DNA of 64,000 nucleotides from Gambelia wislizenii (lineage: Eukaryota; Chordata; Lepidosauria; Squamata; Crotaphytidae), in NCBI GenBank assembly GCA_030847615.1, contig JAUMIR010000004.1, positions 74,803,001 to 74,867,000 of the forward strand, in the 5' to 3' direction. Every line of letters begins with the position of its first letter. Within the stretch, counting starts at the first letter, position 1. Shown here one piece after another: positions 1-11,098 of this stretch. The position numbers and the translations under genes were made by a program. A model generated the notes under the pieces. It was given only the letters and a program-made list of their open reading frames with translations, did no database searches and was not told the origin of the DNA.

Positions 1-291
1 TCTTCCCCAGTAGCTCATTGAGTGCCTTCCGACCTGGGAGTCTCATCTTCTGGCACTATCATTTTTTGGATTGTCTCATCATAGGGGTTTCATGGTAAAA
101 GACTTTCAAAAGGGATTTAACATGCCTCCTTCTGCACAGTATTAACAAGTGTTAGCTATGGTGCCACTGCTGTTGTTTTTGAGACATCCTCTGTTAGTGT
201 CACCCACTACTACTACTGCTGCCCAGTAGCTGTTTGGCACATTTAGTCTGGTTCCTCAGGAAAAACCTGTCTGACACTGGAGACCGTATTG
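1..291. other. Unassigned non-coding stretch
   Basis: I see no open frame, known repeat end or RNA gene here. It ends at the short CT-rich tail of the LINE fragment that follows. Confidence 0.5.
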
Positions 292-850
292 CTCTCTGGC
301 TTTTCTTCGCAAACGAAGATTCAGGAAGGACTCATCCCGCGCTTTCTGCAAGCGCGCTGATGACTAAAAAGGCCAATCTGAGATAAACAAGTCCGGTTGC
401 AAAAAGCACAGCAGAAGGTCTCCTTGGGTGATGTTTTTGGGTTGTGATTCTTTCTGCGTTGTCGTTTCTCTTCAAGACTTGTTCGTCGTGAGTTCTCAAA
501 TAAGGCTGCAGCATTGTGGATAGTGCGTCTCCATGCCTCCCGATGTGAGGCCAGGGCGGACCACTGTTGGTGATCAATTTGGCCAAGCCTGAGATGTTGT
601 TTCAGGGAGTCTTTGTATTGCTTTTTTGGAGCGCCCCTCTTACGCTGACCCGTGGCGAGTTCACCGTAGAGTAGTATTTTTGGGAGGCGATGGTCCTCCA
701 TCCTAGAAACGTGCCCTGCCCTGCGCAGCTGTGTTCTCAATATCATGGCCTCAATGCTGGTGATCCCTGCTTGCTCAAGGACAGCAATATTCGTCACATA
801 GTCAGTCCAGTGTATATTTAGGATTGTGCGTAGCACTGCTATCATCAGCA
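292..850 (-). mobile_element. 5'-truncated LINE, C-terminal RT region, (GA)n-tailed family (copy A)
   Basis: The minus-strand frame stays open from the truncation near 850 to the stop at 321 (176 codons). It carries the C-terminal part of a non-LTR reverse-transcriptase polyprotein: RAGHVSRMEDHRLPK, then YGELATGQRKRGAP, then a KDSLKQHL segment. Near the C-terminus is a C2H2-like finger of form C-x2-C-x3-C-x7-H-x3-C around FCCAFCNRTC. Similar tails occur at the ends of abundant endonuclease-plus-RT LINEs of animals; I cannot fix the clade. The 3' end is at the left, after a GCGAAGAAAAGCC-type terminus and a short GA tail. The unbroken frame suggests a fairly young copy, but the catalytic RT core is absent, so it is a dead 5'-truncated insertion. 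Confidence 0.85.
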
Positions 851-919
851 TAGCCTCTTACCTCACAAAAGCATGCAATCCACCACCATAGAAAGATAGT
901 GGAATGGTGGTGGGCTCTT

Positions 920-985
920 GGACTACAACTCCCCAAATCCCTCACCACTAGCTATTCTGGCCAGGCCTGCTGGGAGCTGCAGTCC
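920..985. repeat. Short inverted-repeat DNA element fragment
   Basis: GGACTACAACTCCC at the left is the imperfect reverse complement of the GGGAGCTGCAGTCC segment at the right, separated by about 40 bases. This arrangement is typical of small hAT-like MITEs in reptiles. Ends and target duplication are not clear. Confidence 0.45.
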
Positions 986-1641
986 TACTCCACCTGGAAT
1001 GCCACACAGTTCCTATCCCACATATACATAGTTGTGTGAGCATGAGTCTAATTGAGGTTAATGAAAATCACTTCTGAGTTGGAATGTACTGTTATGCTTT
1101 ATTTTTGTAGGAGATATATTGAAGTGTTTTACTAAACAGTATACATGCATGTGATTTTAAAATAATAACTACAAAGAAAAAAAGAAAGCCAGCTTCTGTT
1201 CAAGAGACTGTTAGACATTCTTTCTTTATCTTTCTTTCTCTCCCTACCAAATCTGTTGAGTATTTGTGTGCACTTGCAGATCAAACCAGCTCCAAAACCT
1301 GTTCTCCTGGAGGGTGGAAACAAATAATTGTAGTTGACTTCAGGCTTCGGTTTCAGGAAGACCGTGTAATTTTGCTTCTGCTTACCAGATGAACCAGGTT
1401 TAAAGCTGGCTTAGCTGCAATCATGAATAAATATTAAGGATAATATTTGGTTTTCAAACTGGGGTTAGAACACAATGACAAAAGGTCAGAGTATCAGATT
1501 TTATTGTGTGCCCATCTGTCTTACTTAACAGAGATCTGTATGTAGGCATCCTCTCTCTGAAAGCCTATTTTGTTTAAAGAATATACAGATGAGCCCCTGA
1601 ATCCCTGGATTCACTTACCTGAGTCTGAAAAAAATATGGTC
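986..1641. other. Unassigned non-coding stretch
   Basis: AT-rich sequence. Apart from short chance frames (for example 1132-1323, minus strand) I see no gene or repeat boundary. Confidence 0.45.
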
Positions 1642-1745
1642 TCTCTAGGCATCTTCTATGTCCTCCAGCATGACTCTATGGTATGGAGGACCTAGAAGAT
1701 GCCTGGAGAGGTGTCTTTTCTAGGCATCTTCTAAGTCCTCCAGCA
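1642..1745. repeat. Hairpin repeat with an extra direct copy of one arm
   Basis: The segment at 1642-1667 (containing GGCATCTTCTATGTCC) is the reverse complement, with few mismatches, of 1685-1710. The first arm and its following spacer then recur directly at 1718-1760. This looks like a small foldback element with a partial tandem copy. No coding capacity is seen. Confidence 0.65.
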
Positions 1746-1913
1746 TGACTCTATGGTATGCTTGGGCCAGAAGTCATTCATTTTAATAGGGTTCAATATT
1801 ATCCATGATTTCTGGTATCAATGGTAAGTGTGGGAATGTATGCACATGTGTGTGCATGCACACACACACACTTATTGCTCTGATATATATTCTATTTAAA
1901 AACCTATATAAAT

Positions 1914-2170
1914 GCAACTATCCACAATGCTGCAGCCTTATTTGAGAGCTCACGCCGAACAAGTCTTGAAAAGAAACGACAACGCAGAAAGAATCACAAC
2001 CCAGAATCATCACCCAAAGAGACCTTCTGCTGTGCTTTCTGCAACCGGATATGTTTATCTCAGATTGGCCTTTTTAGTCATCAGCACTTGCAGAAAGCGC
2101 AGGATGAGTCCTTCCTGAATCTTCGTTTGCAAAGAAAAGCCAGAGAGAGGGAGAAGAGAGAGAGAGAGAT
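1914..2170 (+). mobile_element. LINE 3' end, (GA)n-tailed family (copy B)
   Basis: Same family as 292-850 but on the plus strand. It begins at the segment for the TIHNAAALFE part of the protein, covers the C-terminal zinc-finger codons, and runs through the 3' terminus into a (GA)n tail. A small deletion after the IGLFSHQ codons shifts the frame. Only about the last 250 bases are present, so this is a severely 5'-truncated copy. Confidence 0.85.
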
Positions 2171-3435
2171 CTCCAAAATTGCAAGACAGTTCACAAGAAG
2201 ACAATGCTATGTTTAGAGGGATTTGCCCTTAGGGAAGCATATATACAACTGCAGCCTTAAAATAGCAAATAGAAGAATCAATAAATGTGCTCAAAATAAT
2301 CAGCAGATGAAGATAATAGAAGTTGTAAGCTCTTTTCTTTAAATGGAGGTATGAACAAGTTTTTGCCTGATATTTGAAAGACAGCAAACTTGGTGCCACG
2401 ACCTAGTAATCCTGACTTAATGATACGGATGTTTAAACTACCCATATAACTAGGCATAGGATTGCCATCTTTATATTGCTCCTGCAGACTCCTCTTCTGC
2501 TTTTGAAAGCAGCATGATATGCAGAAATTAAACAAGTCAAGCATTTCACCATTTTTATTTCCATGCCAAGAAAAGTTTCACTGGGCTTATTTCCCTGTGT
2601 CATGCTGCAGCCAGAGACACATAAATGGGGCCCATCAAAAGGGTGACAACTCTTGACTATAGCTTTGTGTCATTTACTTTGTCTGTATGGTGGTAGAGAA
2701 AGAATCCATTTGATGTTGGGTTTAGTTTTTTTGTTTTTTTAAGAGCAACTTTGCTTGACCTTTGCTACCAGGAAAAGACTTCTCATTTTTCTCCCATAAA
2801 AATGAGACAAATAAGGGCAATGGATGATAATGACAGCATTGTCTCTGCCCAGGATGAATGTCTTAGCAGCCCTAATAAAAGCTTGTCATCTGTACAGACC
2901 TTCATAATTTATGTTTTCTGCTTGTGCAACTTGCTCATTGATTCAACATTCAGAGACACTTAATAGTATTGGAAGCATTAAAGCAATCTACATTAAGTTC
3001 TTTGGAGAAAACACCCCTTTATTGCCTAGTGCAATACACCCATGATAAGATATTCTTTACAGCAGAAAGAGTTGTACTGCTCACACCCTAGTTTTTGCAT
3101 CTCATCTTCCTCCTCCTCTGTAAAAACCTCGCACAAAATTTAAAGAGGAAGGCTCTTTTCCCACTGTGGAGTAACCAAGATAAAGTATTCTCCCTACTCT
3201 GACTACTTGTGTTTGCCAGGCTTCTCTGCAGTCTATTTTACAGATGTGTGTACATCACTTGATTACTCAGACCTTGGTCGACTTGAAATTGAATGTATTC
3301 ACTGGGCTTATTAAAAAGCACTGTGCTACAGAGCATGGTTAGGGGATAAGCAAATTCTGTCCATGATTATTTCTTAACTCATTAACAGTATGTAAACTAG
3401 CACTTGATACTGCTGTCATCAAGGGGTAAGCATAT
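2171..3435. other. Unassigned non-coding stretch
   Basis: No open frame above about 90 codons and no repeat family I recognise. Composition is AT-rich. Possibly unique intergenic or intronic DNA. Confidence 0.4.
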
Positions 3436-4055
3436 TTAAGTTATTTTTAAAAAAGGCTGCTTGGTCATTCAGGATGCTGCCGAACAAGACTGTCATTTCC
3501 CAGGTCAGCCTCCAGTGACCAATGTCCTGAACTGCCTGCATGCAAGGTTGGGTCTGTGGCTTCCACTGCATCTTTACACCTGCCGTTTCGTCCCTCACCT
3601 ATCACTACAGGGCTTTTTTGGAATTGGATTTGTTATTCAAGCCTGTGCAATGGATTTTTCTGGTGGAGCGCAGCGTGCACAGAACTGGCCTCACCCTTTA
3701 AACCAAAGGTTCATCTGCCGTGGCCTTGCAAGCATGGACGTAGCAGCGAGGTCCTCGGGTTGTAGGTTTGATTAGAGTTTCCTTCTCTTAGATGGTTGAC
3801 CTTACAGGGTTGGATGAGCACCATCTGCCCGGGTTTGGGATTAGAGTTTTCCTTCTACTAGGACAGTTGCCATAAGGCTAGAGAGCCCATCCTGCCCTTT
3901 AACGCTCTTTGTCAGACCCTTCGGTTTTGACCTGTCTGGCATGGGAGACCCTACCGGTGGCTTTATGCCACCGCCAGCATAGCTCAAAACATCATTAGGG
4001 TACGCAAGCCTCTCTCCCACGACAAGGGGGCGTCAATGGAGAGGTTAAGTTATTT
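3436..4055 (-). mobile_element. LINE 5'-end module, 3'-truncated, with 11-bp target duplication (copy E1)
   Basis: The duplication TTAAGTTATTT occurs at 3436-3446 and 4045-4055, bounding a 598-bp insertion. Read on the minus strand it starts with CCTCTCCATTGACGCCCCC and is CpG-rich. The same start bounds 32571-33114 and 17301-17680. In the last of these it is joined to the (GA)n LINE 3' end, which is why I read it as the 5' end of that LINE. This copy does not reach the LINE 3' end: the minus-strand 3' border is a GCAGCCTTTTTTAA segment. The plus-strand frame at 3461-3775 is probably a shadow. The orientation and 5' identity are inferences from three loci. Confidence 0.75.
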
Positions 4056-4205
4056 ATTACATTTATATCCCACCTTCCTTTCAAGAAACTCAAGGCAGCA
4101 TATATGGCCCTCTCCCTATTTTTAGCATATTTTTTAACATCATGTGAGATAAGTTAGGTGGAGAGTCAGTGACATGTGCAAGGTCATCCAGTAAGCTCTG
4201 TATGT
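4056..4205 (-). repeat. L2-like LINE 3' tail fragment
   Basis: TTTATATCCCACCTTCC followed by CTCAAGGCAGC and an AAGGTCATCCAGT-type segment matches the layout of the common LINE/SINE 3' tails of reptiles read in antisense. The copy is diverged. The neighbouring E1 insertion lies exactly at its left edge. Confidence 0.5.
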
Positions 4206-4484
4206 ATCCATTAGTAGTCCACATCTTTACAGCATTGTATCCTCAGCAACAACCATTGATTTGCATGTTTGAATGGGTCATTGCAGGTCCAACGTAACAA
4301 GAATAACTTTCATACACTTTTACATTGCTTTCACACAAAGTCAGTTCACATATTTCTGGGCAAGTATCAGGTGCTGTAGACTATGTTTCAGAGGAAGGAA
4401 GTAGCAAAACCATCTCTGAGCATTCTTTGCCTAAGAAAACTATATTAGCCTACTCTAATTCTATCTAGATATAGGAAGGTATCC

Positions 4485-4727
4485 ATTAGGCTGGAGAGCC
4501 AGGGTGGTCTAGTTGTTGAGCATTGGACTATGACTCTGGAGACCAGGATTCAAATCCCCACCCAGCCATGGAAACCCATTGGGTGACCTTAGGCAAGTCA
4601 CACTGTCTCAGTCTCAGAGGAAGGCAAAGGCAAACCCCCTCTGAACAAATCATGCCAAGAAAACCCCATGATAAGGTCACCATAAATCCGAAATGACTTG
4701 AAGGCACACAGCAACAATCTATTAGGC
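4485..4727 (+). repeat. tRNA-headed CORE-type SINE
   Basis: The head has an A-box-like TGGTCTAGTTGTTGAGC and a B-box-like GGATTCAAATCC. A MIR-like core follows (GTGACCTTAGGCAAGTCAC, then a CTCAG-rich segment), and the tail is TCACCATAAATCCG...TTGAAGGCACACAGCAACA. An ATTAGGC duplication at 4485-4491 and 4721-4727 brackets it. It would be transcribed by Pol III and mobilised by a LINE. Further copies lie near 44.5, 54.1, 56.2 and 60.1 kb. Confidence 0.85.
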
Positions 4728-5092
4728 CAAGGTTTCTTTAACCTGAGATCTATGGACCCCTAAAGGGTTTTGGGGTGCGCTTCAGGGAGTGAACTGGGTG
4801 CAATTTTAAGGCAAAAATGTACTTTCTAAGTGTCCATGATAAAGTTTTCATTTCGTGTGTATGTAATCTATGTGAAGGCAATCCATTTACAAACCAGTAA
4901 AATAAATTGTTTGCAAAATTTGGGGTGTATGTATTCATTTGTATTTTTTTTTCTGAGGAAGGGGTCTTCAGCTTTTGTCAGATTCTTAAAGAAGTCTGTG
5001 GATCAAAAAAGAGTCAAGAACCACTAATTTAGCCTAATGTTTTCCCCTCCAATTGGAAGCAGCTCTCAGACTGAGACCTTTCCCACATCTTT
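4728..5092. other. Unassigned non-coding stretch
   Basis: No coding or repeat signal seen. Short overlapping frames on both strands look like chance openings. Confidence 0.4.
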
Positions 5093-5104
5093 TTAACTGG
5101 AAAT

Positions 5105-5152
<48 letters not shown>

Positions 5153-5941
5153 CTTTTCTTCACAAACGAAGATTCAGGAAGGACTCATCCTGCGCTTTCT
5201 GCAAGCGTGCTGATGACTAAAAAGGCCAATCCAAGATAAACAAGTCCAGTTGCAGAAAGCACAGCAGAAGGTCTCCTTGGGTGATGTTTTTGGGTTGTGA
5301 TTCTTTCTGTGTTGTCATTTCTCTTCAAGACTTGTTCGGTGTGAGTTCTCAAATAAGGCTGCAGCCTTATTGGATTGAGCGTCTCCATGCCTCCCGATGT
5401 GAGGCCAGGGCGGACCACTGTTGGTGATCAATTTGGCCGAGCCTGAGATGTTGCTTCAGGGAGTCTTTGTATCGCATTTTTGGAGCGCCCCTCTTACGCT
5501 GACCCGTGGCGAGTTCACCGTAGAGTACTATTTTGGGGAGGCGATGGTCCTCCATCCTAGAAACGTGCCCTGCCCAGCGCAGCTGTGTTCTCAATATCAT
5601 GGCCTCAATGCTGGTGATCCCTGCTTGCTCAAGGACAGCAACATTTGTCACATACTCAGTCCAGTGTATATTTAGGATTGTGCATAGACAGTGCTGATGA
5701 AAGCGTTCAAGGAGTCGTAGATGGTGGCGATAGGTGACCCATGTTTCAGATCCATAAAGGAGGATAGACAGTACAATGGCTCTATACACACTGATTTTTG
5801 TGCTTTGCCTCAGGTGTTTATTGCTCCAGACTCTTTTGTGAAGTCTTCCAAATGCACTATATGCCTTTGCTAATCTATGATCGATCTCTTTGTCAGTCTT
5901 GGCATCTGAGGAGATGATTAACTGGAAATAACAAGCACTAA
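5093..5941 (-). mobile_element. 5'-truncated LINE with (GA)n tail and 12-bp target duplication (copy C)
   Basis: The duplication TTAACTGGAAAT at 5093-5104 and 5930-5941 delimits the insertion. Its 3' tail is the (CT)n run at 5107-5151, i.e. (GA)n on the minus strand. The minus-strand reading encodes the RT thumb and C-terminal region: AYSAFGRLHKRVW, SILLYGSETW, RWAGHVSRMEDHRLPK, then the YGELATGQ segment. A small deletion near 5370 separates the last codons and the zinc-finger part into another frame. The apparent protein start further upstream, to 5996, is host flank read through by chance. The RT catalytic core is missing, so it is non-functional. Confidence 0.9.
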
Positions 5942-6293
5942 AAGTGGTGTCATCTGTGTTCAAAGCATATGCTCTATCTATGTCCAATGTCAGCACTTGG
6001 AACCCTCAGGCAGCTCCCAAGGGAAGACCTCAACAGTGTTTTTTGCAGGGGAGGGCATGTGCTGGACAGTTTGGAGCCCTGATTTCAACCCTCCAAAGAC
6101 CCAGACAACATTGCCAATGGTAAATGTAATAAGAATTGTACTCCAGGAGATTATCACACCAGCCTCATGTCTCACTTCAATTATGTTAGTAAAGGAAATG
6201 GGAACATACCAGTCCTACAACGTTCATTATCACACCTCTCTTCCATTCGGACAACTGTGTCCATTCGGCAACCCCTGCTGCTGCCCATGGTGC
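5942..6293. other. Stretch with DNA-transposon-like terminal motifs
   Basis: GGAGATTATCACACC at 6147 and TTATCACACCTCTC near 6230 resemble the ends of the MITEs at 25398 and 60118, but I cannot pair them into a bounded element. Confidence 0.35.
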
Positions 6294-7815
6294 GATGATT
6301 TGGGACATTATCACACAAGGGTTGTGTAACATGAGTGCAGCTGTATAACAAATTCTCCTCTCTCCCCTCTCCCAATCACTGTCAGCCTGCTTTGGAATAG
6401 CCAGCAGTAGGGGGAGAAGTGAAAACTCAGGCCCTCTCATGCCACATGACACCACTCATCCCGGAATTGAACTGGAAGAGACCTAGGTGCCAGTTAGATG
6501 ACAGAAATTGTCGCGGTGCTTACCGTGACTTTGTGATCACGAATCCGTCCCTCGCTGTTTATACGATTTATGTCACTGATCTGGATATCCTGGGTGGTCC
6601 CGTGACTGATATTTACATGTCCAAAGTTCTGGGTTTGTTTGTTTGTTTTTTAGGTTTTAGTGGGGTTTTTTGGCTGTCAATCAAGGATGAGATTATTCGT
6701 GTTTTCACAACCTCGGTGATGCACTTCCTTTAGAGTTCCACGCCACGAGCAATGCTATTGGCTGGCTGGTGGGGGGGAGAGGGGGCAGACGCTTGTGTTT
6801 CTCCTGTCTCTTTAAAATGTTAACCTTTAAGCAGAGGCAGAAAGCATTTTGAAAGACCCAGGCTGAGATCTTTCGCTCAGACGCAGGGCTTTCCTTTTGA
6901 AATCAAGCCGAGTGAGGTTGGGGGGGAGGCTTGGGTTTCCCCTTGCTTCTTTAAAATGTTAACCCTTACAGCAGAGATTTAGCAGCAGAGTTTAGGTTTC
7001 AAGCCAGTTACAGACAGGCGTTTTGAAAGACACAGACACAGAGAGGGGGAATTAAAGGGTGTTAATTCACTCAGAGGCTGGAATATTTTACTGTGCCGGT
7101 TCAGACCCAGGGAGGGGATCAAGGCAGGGGATGAATGGGCAACCCTCTGCCCACCATGATCTCTCTGTAACATGCAGTAGAGGAAAAGGTAAAGCTGAAG
7201 GGTTTGCAGTGTAGAAATCCATTTTAAAAGGTGCTTGAGTACACGCGCGTGCACACACACACATCAACCTTTGTGCAGCTGGAAGGGATGCCTTTGTTTT
7301 CGGCTGGTGAGGCTGGATCTGTTGGACGGATGACTGACCCCTCCTTTTCTGGTCGCTGATCTCTAAGCCCAACGCCAGTCACCATTTCCGGCCATCCCCT
7401 AGTACCGAGATATTTTGTCCCAGGCTGTTTACATTTCTGATTTTCCGAATCCTCCAATGACTTTTTTAAAAACCGGCACAAACCGCGGGACTGGAAGTCC
7501 TGCAGGTTGAGAGATAAAAGGTGGCCCCCCTTCCGAAAATCACGTACCCAACCCGATGTACGTGTAAACTGCCAGGGATCGACACGAATTCTTCCCGGGA
7601 CATTTTCATCGTGTAAACGGCACCCTAGAGCACTGGAGCAGCAGCAGATCAATAGTAACATTGGCTGTCAATGAAAACCTATGGCCCAATGACAAGTTGA
7701 ATACAAGCTGGCAGTGGGACAGAGATAGCATCATGCAAGAAGGTACAGCCATAGCCATTGTTATACAGCTGCAGTCACACTGCACAACCCTCATGTGATA
7801 GTATCCGAAATCATC
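6294..7815. mobile_element. Non-autonomous DNA transposon with long TIRs, interrupted
   Basis: The left end (GATGATTTGGGACATTATC onward, with AGGGTTGTG and GCAGCTGTATAACAA) is matched over about 55 bases by the reverse complement of 7760-7815. There is no transposase frame. A second element (6486-7624) lies inside, so the original outer element was only about 380 bp. A clean target duplication is not visible and the exact ends are uncertain by a few bases. Confidence 0.7.
6483..7627. mobile_element. 1.14-kb Harbinger-like non-autonomous element nested in the outer one
   Basis: The termini are GGTGCCAGTTAGATGAC at the left and the complement of GGTGCCGTTTACACGATGA at the right, flanked by CTA on both sides (6483-6485, 7625-7627). 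A 3-bp duplication fits the PIF/Harbinger superfamily. The interior is relatively CpG-rich and contains a CACACA run near 7250, but no transposase motif. Open frames such as 7224-7661 (minus strand) cross the element end and are not genes. Confidence 0.6.
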
Positions 7816-9070
7816 TAGTGTTCCTAAGGTCTGGACATAGATTTGAGGGGTCAGGTGCTCTAGGGTTTGAAGGAGATTTAAAATGGTGGCTTGTAGTTGC
7901 CTGCCTCTGTGGCCAAGGGGAGGCCTCTGTGGCCTGCTTCCAGTTTGCTTGGGGCCTCCTCAAACTTGGCTTTGTCACTGGATTACATCTTCTGTCCTTC
8001 TAACATACTTGTAGGTTTTCCTCCTCAACACTCCTGTTCTGCAGCCATTTCATGACAGGATTGACTTGCAAGAGCACTTCCATCACTCCTGTTGACAGAT
8101 GACCTGAATTGGGAAGTGACTATAAAGTGTGTCCAGCCATCTGTGAAAGATAATCTATTAAGGGCCCAAGAAGAACACCTCTTAGTATTTTAGGCATACA
8201 GCTCTGTTTGGGAGTCTTTGTAGATAGAAGCATGGTGAGGGACAATGTTGTGGAGACATCCTTTTAAATTTAGATCCCATAGAAATTTCAACTTCATTTC
8301 ATTTCTGTGAGAGACAGTACAAGTGTTGGGTCTCTCTGAGGATCCCAAAACATTTTTGCAGGTTATGTGCATTCCTCACCCTTGCCCGCAATACGACTGA
8401 TCTTTATAATATCATTCCTCAACATTTAGCTGAAGTAGGTGTGGAGGATGTTGGAGGAAGCAGCCACAGATGAAGAAGATGAGCACATCCGTAAGATACA
8501 GGTCCCACATGTTCCTACCACCTGTAGGTGGTTTCCTTTTGCATCTGATGCTTTTAAGTTTTAGTTTGGTTTTCTCCACATTTGCTTTTTCAGTAACATT
8601 TGCGGGTGTGTCTTTTTTTTATTTTTGGCAAGTATTCTCACAGCAGCAAGTAACTAGTAAAAGAGAGATAAGGAACCTTGTCTCTAGCTACAGGACTGAG
8701 ATGAACCTTAGTATCCATGAAGTTCCTCAAACAGTAGCAGCTATAGATTTTTTTTTCTTTTTTAATTCCCATTGGAGGCAACATGGGGAGAAAACAGGTG
8801 TGGGTGAGAGAGAATTTAAACAGGGGGAAACTAGGGGGCAGGTATGTGGGAGAGAGAATTTAAACTGGGGGAAAACTGGGGGGGCAGGGGCCAATTTCTC
8901 CCACCTAGACTGTCTCTGCAGGCTGCTACCTCCACTCATACAGCATGCCCAAATGCTCTCTCAAAATGACAATTGAAAGATACCTTGTGTAGCTTCCTGT
9001 CACCATTTTGAGAGAGACTGCAGAGGGAAATGGAGGTTTGGGGGTAGTACAGGATTCTGAGGTGCTGGTC
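7816..9070. other. Unassigned stretch with a small tandem duplication
   Basis: Mostly unrecognised. At 8795-8838 and 8839-8883 a 44-bp unit containing GAGAGAATTTAAAC is repeated in tandem. The 168-codon frame at 8470-8976 runs over this repeat and poly-T runs and has no recognisable domain. Confidence 0.5.
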
Positions 9071-9146
9071 ATAGAATCATAGAATTGTAGAGTTGGAAGA
9101 GACCACAAGGGACATCCAGTCCAACCTCCCACCATGCAGGAAATCT
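9071..9146 (-). repeat. CR1 LINE 3' end, short fragment
   Basis: ATAGAATCATAGAATTG followed by the GAGTTGGAAGAGACC block is the antisense of the diagnostic CR1 3' terminus, which ends in ATTCTATG repeats. Only about 75 bases remain. It points away from the larger CR1 copy just downstream. Confidence 0.9.
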
Positions 9147-9263
9147 TTGTTTTAATTTCTTTAAAAACAACTGTTCTTTGATTATTGTGTTATACAATAT
9201 TCAGCTCATTTGGAAGCTGTTAACTGAACTGAGAAAAGGTAAGCCTTATAACACTTCTTGTAG

Positions 9264-10176
9264 TATGCCAATGACTTGGATGATGGAATTAGGGGCATAC
9301 TTATCAAATTTGCAGGTGACACCAAATTAGGAGGAGTAGCTAATACCCTAGAGGACAGGATCAAAATTCAAAATGACCTGGATAGACTGGAGAGCTGGGC
9401 CAAAGCTAGCAAAATGAAATTCAATACGGAGAAATGTAAGGTACAGCATTTAGGGCGGAAAAACAAAATGCATAGATACAGGATGGGGGAGACCTGGCTG
9501 AACGAGACTACATGTGAAAGGGATCTAGTAGTCCTAGCAGACCACAAGTTGAACATGAGTCAACAGTGTGATGCGGCAGCTAAAAAAGCCAATGTGATTT
9601 TGGGCTGCATCAATAGAAGTATAGTGTCTAGATCAAGGGAAGTAATAGTGCCACTCTATTCTGCCTTGGTCAGGCCTCACACCTAGAATACTGTGTCCAG
9701 TTCTGGGCACCACAATTCAAAAAGGATATTGACAAATTGGAGTGTGTCCAGAGAAGGGTGACTAAAATGGTGAAAGGTCTGGAAACCATGCCTTATGAGG
9801 AAAGACTTATGGAGCTGGGTATGTTTAACCTGGAAAAAAGACAATTAAGGGGTGATATGATAGCACTGTTTAAGTATTTGAAGGGGTGTCACATTGAGGA
9901 TGGAGCAAGCTTGTTTTCTGCTGCTCTAGAGACTAGAACCCGGAACAATGGATGCAAGCTCCAGGAACAGAAATCCCACCTCAACATTAGGAGGAACTTT
10001 TTGACAGTAAGAGCTGTTCAGCAGTGAAACACACTCCCTCGGAGCGTGGTGGGGTCTCTTTCCTTGGAGGTCTTTAAACAGAGGCTGGATGGCCATCTGT
10101 CAGGGATGCTATGGCAGGGGGTTGGACTGGATGGCCCTTGTGGTCTTTTCCAACTCTACAATTCTATGATTCTATG
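9264..10176 (+). mobile_element. CR1 LINE retropseudogene, RT C-terminal half and 3' UTR
   Basis: The frame starting near 9270 reads DDGIRG, then FAGDTKLGG (the CR1 FADDTKL active-site region with D changed to G), then SWAKASKMKFNTEKC. A two-base insertion near 9680, just after VRPH, shifts the frame. The reading resumes as [28 protein letters not shown] and [14 protein letters not shown] to a stop at 10027. The 3' UTR ends with ATTCTATGATTCTATG at 10176. The copy is 5'-truncated, and the altered catalytic motif plus the frameshift make it inactive. Confidence 0.95.
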
Positions 10177-10670
10177 GTGGGGATGGTATATTTTGCATGT
10201 TTTCACATACTTGGGGGGCTTTCTGTGTGATTTGGGGGGGGAAATGTCCATAAATCCTGCCAATTATTTTAAATGGGGGTTGGGGGGACTTTTGGGGACT
10301 GGAGAAGGGTTTCATGAGCTTGAAAATGGGGCTTCATCAGCCATATGTGGCATTTGGCCCATGCTATGTTCACCCCTGGTTTAAACACATAGCTGTGTGT
10401 GCATACTGATCTGGACTGATTTCTCACATGCTTACTTGTAAGTAAAAGGTGAGGGGAAAGGCTCTGCCATATGCCACACCCTGAATGAAGTGCATAGTTT
10501 AGCCCTCCAGTATATAAGGGCTTTTCCTGATCAGAACAACAGGTATAGAGATGGAGGGACACACCTCAATAATTTCTTCTTGCCATCTGGCTATTAAGGC
10601 TATTAAGGGCCTAACAAGAGCACGTTTCAAAGCTCCCTGTTGACTATTGCAAAGACTGATACAGTAACGC
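10177..10670. other. Unassigned non-coding stretch
   Basis: G-runs and short chance frames only; no repeat or gene recognised. Confidence 0.4.
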
Positions 10671-10745
10671 AGAGGTGGAAATCATGCAGCCCTCCAGATG
10701 TTTTTGGACTGCAACTCCCAGCATTTCTCACAATTGGCTACGCTG
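10671..10745. repeat. hAT-like MITE end
   Basis: GCAGCCCTCCAGATGTTTTT followed by the GGACTGCAACTCCCAGCA block is the left half of a reptile MITE. More complete versions are at 57687-57820 and 58217-58352. The right half is absent or replaced by the next element. Confidence 0.6.
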
Positions 10746-10752
10746 CATAGCT

Positions 10753-11098
10753 TCCAACATTTCAAGAATGACAACCAGGACACTTGTGACCAAGCAACAT
10801 CAGAGTGTGGTCAAGATGGCAAAAGTTATTAATGAGGAAGAACAGACAAGTAAGGAGAGACTGTTGCAGTTTGTTTTTGCCTCAACCTACTGGGAAAGGC
10901 AAGATGCAGTTCCCTTCCCCTCCTCTCCTCATGGATGAGTTAAGTGAGTTCTGCATTTTGAACTCAGCTTGCAGCAACTGAAATAAGCTGAACCCGAAAG
11001 GGGAAAGTTGGAGGCAGAGACATTTTGGAAGCAGCTGGAAAAGTGGGAAGACAGAGGATTAACTGGGACTGTCCCTGCCAGATTGAGACAGTTGGAGG
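10753..11098 (+). repeat. MITE family X, copy 1
   Basis: The left end, TCCAACATTTCAAGAATG with an ACCAGGACA segment, is the imperfect reverse complement of the right end, GGGACTGTCCC through GTTGGAGG. The middle (CAAGCAACATCAGAGTGTGG, then AAGATGGCAAAAGT) recurs at 22474-22813 (plus) and 23831-24169 (minus). No coding capacity. The superfamily is unassigned. Confidence 0.65.

Noticed and set aside
3461..3775. Plus-strand frame similar to 32595-32831
   Set aside because: The similarity exists because both are antisense to the same LINE 5' module; no domain, and the frames end at different points.
4494..4570. tRNA gene
   Set aside because: A- and B-box-like motifs are present, but no cloverleaf can be drawn, and the same head is followed by a CORE SINE body at several loci.
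5930..5996. Upstream part of the 209-codon LINE frame as genuine protein
   Set aside because: The target duplication at 5930-5941 shows the element ends there; the extra residues are host flank.
8470..8976. 168-codon frame
   Set aside because: It runs across poly-T and a tandem 44-bp repeat; hydrophobic runs come from T-rich codons.
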